Positions 25,260 to 37,194 of a stretch of DNA of 64,000 nucleotides are shown here, piece after piece. The notes under the pieces are model-generated. The model made no database searches, had not been told where the DNA came from, and saw only the letters and a list, made by a program, of their open reading frames with translations. A program made the translations under genes and the position numbers. Origin of the DNA: Thuidium tamariscinum (taxonomy: Eukaryota > Streptophyta > Bryopsida > Hypnales > Thuidiaceae); the NCBI GenBank assembly GCA_947034885.2, contig OX344750.2, positions 37,992,821 to 38,056,820 of the forward strand, written 5' to 3'. The stretch's first letter is position 1; the number at the start of each line of letters is the position of its first letter.

Positions 25260-28200
25260 ATGTCGACACCCTGGAGCCCCAAAAATGAAAGTTTCAGTGC
25301 TCCAGGTCATGACTCCTTCAGTGTCGAAGCATTTAAGCACACCACTAGTGAAGCTCCAGAAGAGAAAGAGCAATGTGAAGATGAATCCATGCGTGACGAG
25401 GAAAGCAAAACACAAATTATCCGTGAAGTGGTGGACAAAGTGCAAGACCTGGTTGAATCAAGTCGAGCTCGTTTGACTAACCACGTTGCAGAAGTGAACA
25501 CACAATGGGAGGAAGTGCAGCGTAATTGCAATTCCAGAGTATTTGCGCAAACGTCTTCCCACCAGTCAGACATGGGAGCTCGACTTTCAAGTGGATCTGC
25601 TCGTGAAAATCTTCGAGAGGATTGTGAAATCCTGCATTCGGGGAAACAGCCAGAGTGCCCGCGCATGTTTTCGGAAGCTGGAGTAAACTTGAAGAAGCCC
25701 TGTTGTGTGGCCGTCATAGGTGCAGGAGGATTCATTGCTTCCTGGATCGTGAAGTTGCTTCTTCAGCGCGGCTTTTTTGTGCGAGGAACTCTCCGTCATC
25801 TAGGTAATGTCGATTTTGTTAAAGTGGCGGTACTCCATGCCGCAGTTTGACATTTTTATTAGTTGGATCTGCCAAGATATGCAGATTAATATACAAGTTG
25901 CATCTCATCCACAGCATTGTGCACCGCTAAGCGAGGATTTTAACTCCACACCCATCTTCCACCTAGCTCCCTAAATCATTTCATTTCCTCCTTTGGTTTA
26001 AGGTTCACTCAGTGTGCTATGTTTATAGAATGGCGTCAAATCAATAACGAAATTGTCTTCAGGTGGCATTTGAAACGGATCTAGCCCATGCCCATTCTAG
26101 ATCACAAATTTTTGATGCATCGTCTAGTCAGGGTTCTGAAATTCTGATACTGGCGTACATTAAAGGAACGTCAGGATCGTTATATAGGAGCTATTCAGAG
26201 TTCCAGCATTGTGACATTCAACTCTAAAAAGGATTGGAATAGACTCAGGTTTCAGGGTGCAAGTTGGTGCAAAGTGCCAATATAGTGAAGCTATTGTCAA
26301 GTTACTTAACGAAATTGGGATACAGGATATTGTTTGCGTCACTTTTAAGCATTATAACTAATGTGTAGCAGTGTGATTTCATACGAGAGTCGGACTTTAT
26401 TGCGACCAAATTTCTACCACTACATGTACAAATTTCTTACACAATCATTCAAAGTGAGGAAGTTGAAGACCAATCTCATGCCTCTTAACCATTTTAGTAA
26501 GCCTCTACATCAAATTGAAATTATCAGAAGAAGACTTTGTTAATTTGCTCCATGACTTTCACTCAATTGCCAAGAAGTTGACCATCCATTTGACGAAGGT
26601 GTCTCACACATGTCACGATTCTAAGTCTGTGCCAACATGTTGATTTTCTGTCATCACGCAATATCAAAGTTCCTGAATAACTGGGATCTGAAAGTCTACG
26701 CATATGACTATAATTAACTAATTTTTTTCCCCTAATTGCCATCCTCTGGGTGAATGTGAGCGTTTCTAATTGGTTGACTTTGATTATTCTCAGATGATGA
26801 GAATACAGCGCATCTGAGAGGTCTGGAAGGTGCGAGTGAGAGGTTGGAGCTCCGGAGGGCCAACATTCTGCACCTGCCCAGCCTGGTGGGTGTTGTAGAA
26901 GGTTGTGACGGCGTGTTTCACACAGCGTGTCCTGTCCCACCTACAATTTCAGACCCCGAAGTGAGCATTGGCCAACCCTTCACCTCAATCTCTTAATGTA
27001 TCTCAAATGTCTCATGCATTGGAAGTGCCAATCGCTGCTGGTTTAACAGTTTATTCTCTCATAATTTTGAGATTTCACCTCAGAAATTGCCAAAATGGAA
27101 GATTTTAGTAAAAATGGCGAAGTTTCAGTCGCCCAACCAAAACCTCAGATCTGTACCTGTCCTAGTTTTCAGAGCTTTGCGGACTTGCGCACATCAACAT
27201 CACAACTTAGGCACTCGGAAACAAGCCATCTCTAACAGATATGACCATATTGTCAATGCAATCAAATTCATTGTCTAGTTGGATGGTCGACTCCGTAAAA
27301 TTGGCATGATTTCGGCAACAAACATTGTGACATGTATGCACAGAGACGTCTAAAATCTGGGACTACTATGGATTAATGTAAACTTCAGAATGTGTGTTCT
27401 CAAAGGTAGCAAAGTATTGGAATACTGCCAATTTAACAAATTAAAGGCTAATTTGTTAAATAGGATCTTCACGTTTCAGTTGATTCCCTAGAACTTGGCA
27501 TTAAACGCCCTCTAATCAATGTTCGAGTGCCGAGAATCTCAAGAGCATTAGTTGCTGGTTCAAATTGAGTAAGCAGTAAAAGGACTGTATTGATAGACTG
27601 CACACCCAGGCCCAGATGCTGAGACCGGCAGTGGAAGGCACAATGAATGTGTTACGGGCGTGTGCACAAGCTCACGTGAAGCGAGTGGTCATGACTTCGT
27701 CAATTGGAACTGTGTACATGAATCCCAGCACTTCACCGGCGCAAGTCTTTGATGAGAATTGCTGGTCAGACGAAAACTTCCTCAGGGATACCAAGGTACG
27801 TACAACCATCAAGCTCAGTCGGATCATCACATTTCCGCTGGATTGTGAGAGTTTCCTTTAATTTCAAACTAAATGAGGAAAAGTGGAATAAAGTTAGAGA
27901 CCGAACTTGTGGTTTCTTGTGGCACATAATCAATTTCGTTAAATTGGCGGCATTCCATGTGTCAAAGATTGTTATACTCATCTGCACAAAGATTTAAAAC
28001 TAAAAACTAGCACTGGTAAGAATTAACGTTTCAGGCCTTGCACCTTCGAAAGCGCGAAGTTTTGAAACTTCATCAGCTGACGAAATTGACGAAATTGAGG
28101 TGAAAGTGGTAACTTAATGTTCATATAAAACTACAAGGTTGGGAAAGAGGATTAACGGTCCATGCATCAAAATATTTACATGTATGTATAGACAGGTTGA

Positions 28201-30627
28201 TCCATGTTTGGCAGGTCGTGAAATACGGAATGCAATTTCATAAGCTTACTATATGATGAAAAGGAATTTGTCAATAGGAGGGATAAAATTATGAGTAGTA
28301 TGAAATAACTGGTACTCTTATTATACAGTGTAAAAAAGGAGATGGGTTGACCAAGTCAGTGAGTGCCACACCTGAATTGCAGGAGTGGTATTGCTTGGCC
28401 AAACTTCTGGCGGAGAGAACTGCTTGGGACTACGCAAACTCACATAACGTAAATTTGGTGACCATATGTCCGGGTGTCACACTGGGAAGCATGTTGCAGC
28501 CTCGCATTAACCAAAGTTCAATCCATATTCTCAAATACCTCAATGGTATGTGAAGCTGAACTCCACATCCACGGTCAAATTCGTGAAATTCCATAAGCGA
28601 AAGATTGTGACATTCATATGCACAAAGCTCTAAAGACTGGTATAGATTTGTATTTCAAGATATTTTATTCGAGTCGTCCTGACAGAACTTGTTTATAAGT
28701 CCAACGAAGTACATAAAAATAGAGGAGTTGATATTGGTAGCAAGGATCGAAATGGAAGACAGGATGAGGTCCGCAACCGTTTATTTTCTACCTGTAGTTT
28801 TATGACTGGCTTGTTAACCATACACCGCGTGTTTAGGGTTTAGGTCTTGGTCCACGACTTCATGGATTGAGTGTTTTTAGGGTTTAGGGTTTTAAGGTTT
28901 AAGGTTTTAGGGTCTTATTAACCCCTCAAAAATCTACATTTCAACAAACTGCAGGATTCTGTGCTTTCATGAATGACTTCATTCTTTCCTTCCATCTCCA
29001 GGTTCCACAAAAACATATGCAAATCTCTGCCAGGCCTATGTTGATGTGGAGGACGCTGCTGAAGCCCATGTTTTAGCATTTGTGACACCAGCGGCAAAAG
29101 GGAGATATCTTTGTTGCAAGTGGTCTCGGCACCGTGGCCAAGTAGTGGAGGCTCTTGCTCGCATGTGGCCCCATTACCCAGTCCCAACAAGGTGAACTCA
29201 CTGCTCTCGTTGCTCGGCATTTTGCCTTGCATTCTTAACTTAATGATGTTGTTAATTATCCTCTGAAGCATACTTCATGATCTTTAACTTTCCTCATTAT
29301 AAACAAAATTTAAGACTGGTAGTGTAGATCTACTTTTCAAGGGGTTTGCCTCAAAAGTCCCAAAGCTGTGAAACTTTACCAATTTAACAAAATTGATGTA
29401 ACGAACAGAGCATTCTTAGGAATCCTTGTTGAGCACCCTTTTGAATTGGCATGAAAAGGAATCTCTCAGAGTCTCAGACCTTAATTTGTAAAGTTTAGCA
29501 TAATTTGAGCAAGCCAGAGATATCTACTCAAATCGATGAGCCATTAACTTCACATGTGGGATTATGTCAGAAAAGTAACATACGTGTTGTTGTTTTTGAA
29601 ACAAATGAAACGGAATTCCATTGCCATAACATACGTGTTTCAAACACCTAAATGTTGACCATGAACTCCGAAATATAGTACCTGTATAGGGCTCCAAATG
29701 GGCATTCAGAAAAATGCTAATCTCGTGACAATTTGCCAATTCATGTTTACTGAGACCTTCCAATTTCGTTTGATTTGAACCTCTCATTTAAGCATTGAAG
29801 GGACTTAACATTCCTGAGAGTCCTTGTTGAGCAGTATCTGATCCCGCACACCCTATTTTGTAAAGTTCAGCTTCATCCGAGCAGAATAGCAGATCAAAGC
29901 TAACATTCAAAGCAATGAGCCGTTAGCTTCCCGTGCGGGAGTATGTCAGAGTGGTCACACTCGTGTTTCAAAATACCCAAATTGTGACTTGGAAATCCGC
30001 AGTTCCGCACAGCTCCAAATCTCGGTAGTACACATATGAGTTCCAATTGGGCGATCTCGTTGAAATTTCCCCATTTCATTGATAACACCTGTCGTGAGAG
30101 CTTTAATTTTCCAACTTGATTACCTCTAATTTGACATGATTCTGCTCTCCATAACCCCTTAATTGGCACTATTTCCAAGCCATGCCGTGCCGTGCCATCA
30201 ATTCCTCCTCAACACTCTTATGAACACGAGCTGTTGCAGGTGCAAAGACGAGGGTGAACCCCCGAAAGTCCCTCTCGATTTCTGCAACCACAAGGTGGAA
30301 CAGCTGGGACTGCAATTCACGCCCCTCGACCACACCTTGAGAAACGCTGTGTCCAGTTTGCAAGCCAAAGGAATCCTCCTCCACAATCAATTGCAACCCA
30401 CCATCTCGGATGTGGAGGATCCCTCTCAATCAAGCCAGCGCACTGGCACTGACTCCAATAATAATTCCTCCACGGTGCCAACGACGAGCGCTGTCCTCCA
30501 CTCCCCCAGCAATGTCCCCCCCACTCCCCACCTTGGATCACGACGAAGCTTATTAAGTTACGGTCAGATCGATGAAGCTCACGAGAATGCAAGCATTGGA
30601 CTGATTGGAGGAGGCCCCAAGCTTTAA
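25260..30627 (+). CDS. Cinnamoyl-CoA reductase-like SDR with N- and C-terminal extensions, six exons
   Basis: Exons are 25260-25803, 26794-26960, 27610-27795, 28383-28545, 29002-29191 and 30240-30627, all GT-AG and in phase, giving 545 aa. Residues 147-470 match the extended SDR family of CCR and dihydroflavonol reductases. Features are the dinucleotide motif GAGGFIA (154-160), RGTLR typical of NADP binding, [11 protein letters not shown] with the catalytic Ser (267-268), and YCLAK with catalytic Tyr302 and Lys306. True CCRs carry NWYCYGK where this has EWYCLAK, so the substrate may differ. The family reduces CoA thioesters or ketones with NADPH in the cytosol. Odd are a 145-residue acidic N-terminal extension with a possible coiled coil (about 50-90) and a 75-residue Ser/Thr/Asn-rich tail. 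Exon 4 could also start at 28329, in frame, adding 18 residues. Family alignment favours 28383. Confidence 0.88.
27938..28020. repeat. Intronic repeat shared between CCR-like introns 3 and 4
   Basis: This block, with TCAAAGATTGTTATACTCAT and GCACAAAGAT, aligns at about 70% with 28575-28660 in the next intron and more weakly with 27296-27370 in intron 2. Either one small repeat was inserted several times or intron sequence was duplicated. Confidence 0.45.
28831..28916. repeat. Degenerate telomere-like TTTAGGG repeats in CCR-like intron 4
   Basis: Several GTTTAGGG and TTTTAGGG units with TTTAAGG variants are interspersed over about 85 bp. They are interstitial telomere-like sequence of the plant type. 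Confidence 0.7.
29400..30180. repeat. Diverged tandem duplication in CCR-like intron 5
   Basis: The segment from about 29400 to 29800 is repeated from about 29805 to 30180. Shared landmarks are CCTTGTTGAGCA, TTTTGTAAAGTT, CAATGAGCC and CGTGTTTCAAA. The first unit contains a LINE-end insertion that the second lacks. Confidence 0.7.
29589..29626 (-). mobile_element. LINE 3'-end micro-insertion with an empty site next door, 38 bp
   Basis: The perfect 13-bp duplication TAACATACGTGTT (29576-29588 and 29627-29639) brackets 38 bp. Its minus strand reads TGGAATTCCGTTTC, then ATTTGTTTC, then AAAAACAAC. The second unit of the local duplication has the uninterrupted target (CACACTCGTGTTTCAAA near 29957), so this is an insertion rather than a loss elsewhere. 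Confidence 0.85.
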
Positions 30628-30790
30628 TTTGAACGTGGGTTTCGATTTCGATTTGGTATTGATGTCCCACGGTTCCGAGGGTTCATTGATTAGGAAACCA
30701 GTGCATTAGCTGTTGGAGAAGGTCAAACACTTGCAGTTATTATTAGTGCACTGGAGGAGACGACAGTCTCGTTGACAAAAAACACATTTA

Positions 30791-30826
30791 ATTTCTATTT
30801 TTTACACAAATGAAATTGCACGTAAC
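30791..30826 (-). mobile_element. LINE 3'-end micro-insertion, 36 bp
   Basis: The minus strand carries GCAATTTCATTTGTGTAAAAAA. Flanking repeats CACATTTA and CACATCTA differ at one base. It lies just downstream of the CCR-like stop codon, probably in the 3' untranslated or flanking region. Confidence 0.5.
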
Positions 30827-30932
30827 CACATCTAGTTGTTCATTATCAAGGAACGGTAATGTTTACTTTTTTGAAGTTTATTTCAACGGTGAATAAGAAA
30901 CCCACAAGGGAGAGGTACCCATAGTCAATCAC

Positions 30933-31147
30933 TTAACCCCCAAACCGTGGAAATCATGAATTTTGATACCTTGCAAATCATTGGTTCCAAAAAATTCAAA
31001 AGCTCTCATTAGAAGTCAAAGCATTGTAGAAGATCTTCCCTTTCCACCCCTAATTTTGAAGATGAATAATTGCATTTTTGTCCTATATAGAAAGATTATG
31101 TCTTGTTCATCAACCAAAATATCACCTGCACATTGTTTAGGGGTTAA
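30933..31147. mobile_element. TTAA element, family F, complete copy
   Basis: TTAACCCCCAAAC at the left and GTTTAGGGGTTAA at the right give a 215-bp element with TTAA at 30933-30936 and 31144-31147. It matches about 2980-3168. It is non-coding. Confidence 0.75.
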
Positions 31148-32300
31148 GCAATTTTCCAGGAAGATCATGAGCAGTATGAGGCAAGTGAAATTTTTGTCAA
31201 GTAGGAAGATAGGAAATATGGGGACCAATGATCTCAAAACTGTTTTTGGAATTTAGTGCAATATGCTACCTTTCAAGAGAAATAGGCATCAACCTTGGCT
31301 ATCTTGAAAGTGAGTAGTAGCAGAACAAAGTAGAAAAAAAAGGATTTTGCAAGTTGTGAAGGATTATTGGGAGTACTACAAGACAAAACTAACTAAATAT
31401 ATGCTAATTCTACTATAGAAGAAGTTGCAAATTGGCTATCAAATTTTATTGTTTGTTGTAATCTTGACTAAAATGGCTCCAATAAAGGTCCTTTTTTACA
31501 ATGTAATAGTAGCGCAAGGATTTTTTTTTGGTAGAAATGGAGTGAAATTTAGTCAGTTTCAATAACATTGATGGAGATTGCAAATTTTTCAAAATTTTAT
31601 TTCCAAAATTGAAATAATTGTGATTTTTAGAAGCCAAAAATTTGTTCAAACTAATAGCCAATGTTTAGACTCTTCCAATTCCAACCATAGATTAAGTATT
31701 TTCCTACTCACTACTTTCTACTTTTTTATTCATTACTTTGGGACATGTATCATAATCTTGTTGGGCCCAACTTCGAAATGGAGGAAAAAATGCATTAGAT
31801 GTTTTTTCTACTAGTTAGAAGGCTACGAGTTCCCGACTATGGGAACACTAGGGATCTCTACCACATCTGCAATCTAACATAGCTGAGAGATTGCCAAGTT
31901 AGATAATATTAAAAAATTTATTATTTTTTTAAATTTATTATTATTTTATTATTTTATTATTTTTTATTCTGACTGTTCCTAGCACTGGGAACAGGCCTGA
32001 AACAGTCTTCTAATCCCTGAAAAAACATCTAATGCATTCCAAACTTTGGTTGGAAATATGTTCCATAGCCTTGGTTGGAAATAGATGCATTCTACAGGTT
32101 GGTTATAGGTCCCTAGTTTGGAATGGGTACCTCTATCTTACAACAACAATACTTGGGGATGAAACTAGTGAATTGGATTTCTGTAAAAAAAAAAGTAAAT
32201 GGAGAATTTATAGGGTGACTCAACTTTTTGCCCTTCTTTTCACATGTCATCTTGGTAGTTTTTTGTGGTCATTCGATTGTTATTTAACCTTTGACATTTA
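31148..32300. repeat. Dispersed repeat family M, copy interrupted by a MITE
   Basis: Blocks from about 31570 to 31789 and 32034 to 32130 align with about 62160-62460. Both have ACTCACTACTTT followed by an ACATATGTCAT-like string, and CTTTGGTTGG. The family H MITE at 31790-32037 interrupts the alignment here and is absent from the other copy. The class is unknown. Confidence 0.5.
31790..32037. mobile_element. MITE family H, copy 2, with near-perfect ends
   Basis: Inverted termini ATGCATTAGATGTTTTTTC at both ends enclose 248 bp containing GAGTTCCCGACTATGGGAAC. The uninterrupted family M copy near 62390 supplies an approximate empty site. The palindromic ATGCAT makes the exact target duplication ambiguous. 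Confidence 0.75.
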
Positions 32301-35204
32301 ATTCCATAAAGAAAACTAATTTTCTTCTGGAATTCTAGTCATTTCCTTAAGCTAGCTAAAGCTATTGGTTATAGAATCAACAAATAAAATTACAATTTGG
32401 TTCATATATTGAGTTTGAAGGCAATTCATATATTCAATGCAATTTGCACACTAATTCAACATTGACTACTATGTACAAATAGAGAATCATTTCAAATCAT
32501 ACTTTGAAGCAACAACAAGTATTAAAGTGGAAAAACAAAAACAAAAAACAATGATATAAAAAACAACACCCAAAAGTATCAAATTAACACTCTAAAATAT
32601 CAAAATGGTACCTTAGAACAATAAAATAACATTTAGAGACATCAAAACAACATCATAATATATCCTTGGCAAGATTTGAACTTGGCATAGCCTTTTTTCA
32701 TTAGAAGGCCAAGGACTTCTCACCTCATGACATTTAGATGAAGTGAGATTTGTTTTAAAGTTCACTAGAATAGAAATAAAAATATATTAGTAGCCAACAT
32801 TATATACAAGACTATTAAACTAAAATACAATAGTCATCCTCCACACAAGAATAGCTACTAAGATATTTTGTAGGATAAGATTACATGCAAATACCTCCAT
32901 TGAGCCAAATCTTGCATAGCCCAATAGCAACAACCAACATGTGATTAGAATCCTAGAAAAAAGACCTTCTATAGCCACCTTTAGTATACTTTCAAGATGC
33001 TTTGTATATAAGGGCATTTCAAACTTCTGAACAATAGATTTGTATATTATATATCAATGAATGATTGAATTGGTATTGAATTGAAATTGAGATGGTCTTA
33101 AAAATTACATTGAATCAACACATCTTGATTTATTACTTCTTTAATTCACAATATCTTGGTGTTGTTTCAATTTTTTTCTTATCAATACTATTTCAATCAC
33201 CTTTGATAATGAAGCACTTAATTAGCACCTTGAACTTGATGGAATTGAAAAATGTACAAGCTAGTATTAGTTCAATCATAAGTTGAAATTGTAACATCAA
33301 AGTAACCAATAGAGGTTGAAAACTTAGTGAATCAATTTTGATGTGGAAGCTCATAAGGCATTTGAATTTTCCAAAAATATTCATTGAACTAACCTACTTT
33401 TCTTTTGGTTCAAATCTTAAATGTGTTTATGAAATAAGTGCCATCTTTAATAAAATTTGGAAGCACTTGAATGTCTTACAAAATGTTTTGAACATCAAGA
33501 ATTACATAAAGATCACAAATTTCTCTATCATGGTTGTTCCTTGATTTAGTAACCTAAGGTCTTATAGTTTACTAAAGTAAATTGGAGGCATTGAACCAAC
33601 CTACTAAGCCAATAAAGGCCAGACCATCTTGATGCATTCGGCAAAAATTTTAAACCTTTCACAATTAGATTTTTGTATTTCATCTCTTATAGGCACTTTG
33701 AAAATCAACTGTAGTTGCCCATAAAAGTCATTTCAAGCTCACTAGATGCTTTTGTCTATATGGTGATTCTACTACACCATCATAAACTATAGAAGCTTCT
33801 TGTGTTCTATATTGTGGCTTAGTATCAAACTGCCTACCAGGATTTATTGGGAAGACCATTGATGTAACGAAATGAAATACTTGTTCATATCAATAACTTG
33901 ATTATCAACTTGTATACATTCCTTAATGATCACAACTAAAATAGAAGTAGTATGTACACTAGGTTTCACTCCCTTGTTGATTCAATGGCATGAACCAAAT
34001 TGAGTATTTGCTCTCTCTTTATTTTTGTGAAAGTATTGTAACTTTTCAAAGACAAAAGAAAACTTCATCTATAATAAACATAAATGTTCATGATGTAAAT
34101 AGCTTAATTACTTCAATAAAGATTGCAAGGGTTATTACATATTGGAGAAATTGTACATTGCAAATCTTTAAAAATTCATTGATAAAGGGAAAGGATGGTA
34201 GTGGAATTCTATTTCGTTCGCCAAAAAAAAAGGAGGGAGAAGGATGAACCTTAATAAAAGCAACAATTTTGAAGCATGTAATTTCTACTATTAATTTTTA
34301 GCTTTGAATAAAACATAATTTTTTAAGAGTTTTTGGACCTTTATACATTGAATTTTCTAAAATACATACTAATACTTCTCTTTATACTTAGAACATCCAC
34401 CAACTTATAGTTTCCCATCATTATACACTAAATGTATCCCACAAACAATTATTCCACTTTCAATATGCCTCAACTTCAAAATGTAGGATTTCCTAGCCCT
34501 TCCAAAGGGTAAGTATTTGTCTTCCAATATTTTTAGAAAGATACATGTACATCCTATAATTTGTGCATTTTAGTCAATATCTTGAAAAATGGTTTAGAAA
34601 TATATGAAAGAAAAAATGGAAGAAATTTTTTTACTAATAATAATTTTTACAAGAAAATTGAGAATTTTTTTTATTGCAATGGTTAGAATGTTTTTGTCAA
34701 CAATAGGTATTCTATATTTGTTCTATTTGAAAATCCTCAAAGTGGAGTTCAAAAAATAATTTTTATGTTTTTTCTATCTTCATTGCCCAAAAAGTAAAAC
34801 TTCTTATAACTTCCATCTTTTTGTTCAAAATTGTGAATCTATACAACCCCTAAAAATTACTTAATAATTTTTTAGAATATATTTTTTGTTGCCCATTTAA
34901 CATTGAAATTTAAAAAAATCTTCTAATTTGCAATTGGTAGGGATGTTGACTCTAAAATTTTGGGACGATGTATTTGAACAAGTTAGCACTTGGCATTTGT
35001 ACCAAACAACTCTATGGTTGAATGTGTTAAAATTCATAATTATAGATGAAGATTTTAACTTTGCTTTGGATATAAGTATTTAAAGTAATTTTGGACCTCA
35101 AAATAGTGCATGATTCTTAGGATTAATGTGAAAAAAGTGCAATTGGTGAGCGAAAATAAGCAATTGATTTTAAGAATTGCCATTTAAAGACAAAAGCCTT
35201 CAAA
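32301..35204. other. AT-rich intergenic DNA
   Basis: Many short chance frames but no recognisable protein, RNA gene or paired ends. It is probably old repeat sequence. Confidence 0.4.
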
Positions 35205-36275
35205 GACTACTTAAAAGAGCTCACAACACTTTTCATCTATTTTATTGTTGTGTTTGAACTTGCACTTACTCTAAAGGGTATATAATTTAATTCAATAGCA
35301 AGAAAAATAAAAATTCTTTCATCTCATCTCATTCCTTTAGAAATACAAATGGGTGGCAAGGTGTCCATAGCAAAAGATAGAAAATTGAGTCATTTTTTGA
35401 CAACTGATGCCTCCAATCAATCTTCTTTGGACATTGAATGAATCCTTGTAATAATTAACTAACCAATCACAAGCTAAATGTAGGAAAACAATGACTATAC
35501 TTAAATTCAAAGTCCCGAAATGAGACACAATAGTATAATATAAAATGGCCTATGACAAGCCAAATGATTAATTTGCCTTTTTAGCATTGTTGAAAATTAT
35601 TAGATTTTTTCTACACAAAGACAAATGTAAGGACTGGAAGAACAACTGCAGTTTTATTTTTTTGAAAAAGTATAAAGTTTGTAATGAATTCTTCAAGTGT
35701 ACTCCCAAATTGGCCAAAAAGAATCTTTATACTACCCCAAAACCAACAAAAAATCTATCTATAATAGTCCTCTCACTCACCTAAAGTAATCATAGTATTT
35801 CTTGATATAACCGCAACATGAAGGGTTGATAAAAGTCATTTTGTATGATGAATTTACTCTCAAAAGGTGGAAGTTCCAATAGCATTCACAAATCACTCCA
35901 TCATCATCATCATCCAAGAGATAAATTGTGGCCACAAACTCAATCTAAAGTAGCCCAAATCTCATGTATTGAAAAAAGTTTATCATGGCTTGATGCAAGA
36001 TTTTAATGGGTCCTTTCTAGGGTGTTTATGACGAAATTTTTGCCCATTATAGGTTGGTTTACCGCCAAAGCCTTGATTGACTAATTTAAAGAGCCTACAA
36101 CACTTTTCATCCATTCTAGTGTGTGCTTGAATTTGTGTCGAATGTGAAAGATATGCAATTGATTAGCAATAATATAGAAATCAAAGTGATAACCTTTTCA
36201 CTCCATTCCATACATAACTTGTTAATCAATTTAAATCATTCTTCTTTAAAGATTGGAATGATCCCTCCTTAGATC
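35205..36275. repeat. Dispersed repeat family N with an internal direct duplication
   Basis: A block around 35640-36070 aligns with 48225-48565. Shared strings include ACTACCCCAAAACCAA, ATCTATAATGGTC/AGTCC and CTCACTCACCTAA. In addition, 35205-35460 resembles 36085-36275 (ACAACACTTTTCATC). It is non-coding and of unknown class. Confidence 0.5.
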
Positions 36276-36798
36276 CATAGGAGTGAATTTAATTTAATAT
36301 GTAGAAAATCATTGGTTGGCTAAGAAATTGCAACCCTAAAACCTAAGGTTGGTTAATATTGTCATGTAAGTCCCATGAGAGTCACTAATGGAGAAGGCAA
36401 GACACTAAATTTGGGTTCTCTTGGATCAAAGTAAAAAAAAAGTCCCCTATTTTGAGTCGTGTTTAAGGAATGTTCAAGGTCTTCTGTACCTCATTTGGGG
36501 TCTCTAAATGCAAATATGAATTCAAAATTTTCAAATTTTATCATGTGTGACAAATAAAAAAGTTCTTGCATTCTCAAATCCACCCTACTGGGCCCACTTC
36601 AAATAGAAGATTTAGCGTCTTGCATAGTAATGTGCAGTGATCTCAAAACAGATTCAAGGTTTTTAACCAAATGTTCATTTTTAGAAGATTTTTCAAAATT
36701 TATACAAAGGCCATGAAAAAATTAAGTAGAAAATGAGTGAAATTTAGCCCGTTTTGTGATCACTACTAAGGTGTCAATCCTCCAAAGGATAGAAAATT

Positions 36799-36850
36799 GC
36801 ACTGCAATTCCGTTTCAATCGTAAAAAATACTAAATAAATAAAAATAAGT
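36799..36850 (+). mobile_element. LINE 3'-end micro-insertion, 52 bp
   Basis: The perfect 15-bp duplication AAAGGATAGAAAATT (36784-36798 and 36851-36865) surrounds GCAATTCCGTTTCAATCGT followed by an A-rich tail with TAAA units. It is one of the clearest members of the set. Confidence 0.85.
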
Positions 36851-36967
36851 AAAGGATAGAAAATTAATTGAGTCACCTTTGCCAGCTCATACCTCCATTC
36901 AGTCTTCTGACCACGGTTGTCCCGTATGAAGCGAAAGCAATGTCTCAGCACCATCAAGTGCAGACCG

Positions 36968-37155
36968 GACCCTGGAGAGGTTTGGATCCTAGAGGTTTGG
37001 AGGCTTCGACCCTAGAAGTTTGGAGGCCTGGAACCTGGAGACTTGGCTTGGACCCTGGAGAGGCTTGGAGGCTTGGATCCTAGGAGTTTGGAGGCTTGGA
37101 CCCTGGAGAGGCTTGGAGGCTTGGACCCTGGAGAGGCTGAGGCTTGGACCCTCTC
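36968..37155. repeat. Minisatellite, 23-25 bp units
   Basis: Units of the form GGCTTGGACCCTGGAGAGG with short spacers repeat about seven times, more regularly towards the right. All three plus frames stay open because the unit lacks stops. I do not regard them as coding. Confidence 0.85.
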
Positions 37156-37194
37156 CTCCGAAGAGGACCTTATCTGCTTCTGGCTCCCCACTGA

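Noticed and set aside
25307-25735. 142-aa minus-strand frame opposite the first CCR-like exon
   Set aside because: The plus frame joins in phase to exons with clear SDR motifs. The minus frame shows no domain.
25818-25850. Continuation of CCR-like exon 1 to the stop at 25850
   Set aside because: The frame past 25803 loses the family alignment, and a GTAATG donor at 25804 joins in phase to the clearly homologous exon at 26794.
28918-28935. TTAACCCCTCAAAAATC as a further TTAA-element start
   Set aside because: There is no matching right end and no similarity to the other families. It directly follows telomere-like repeats that supply similar strings by chance.
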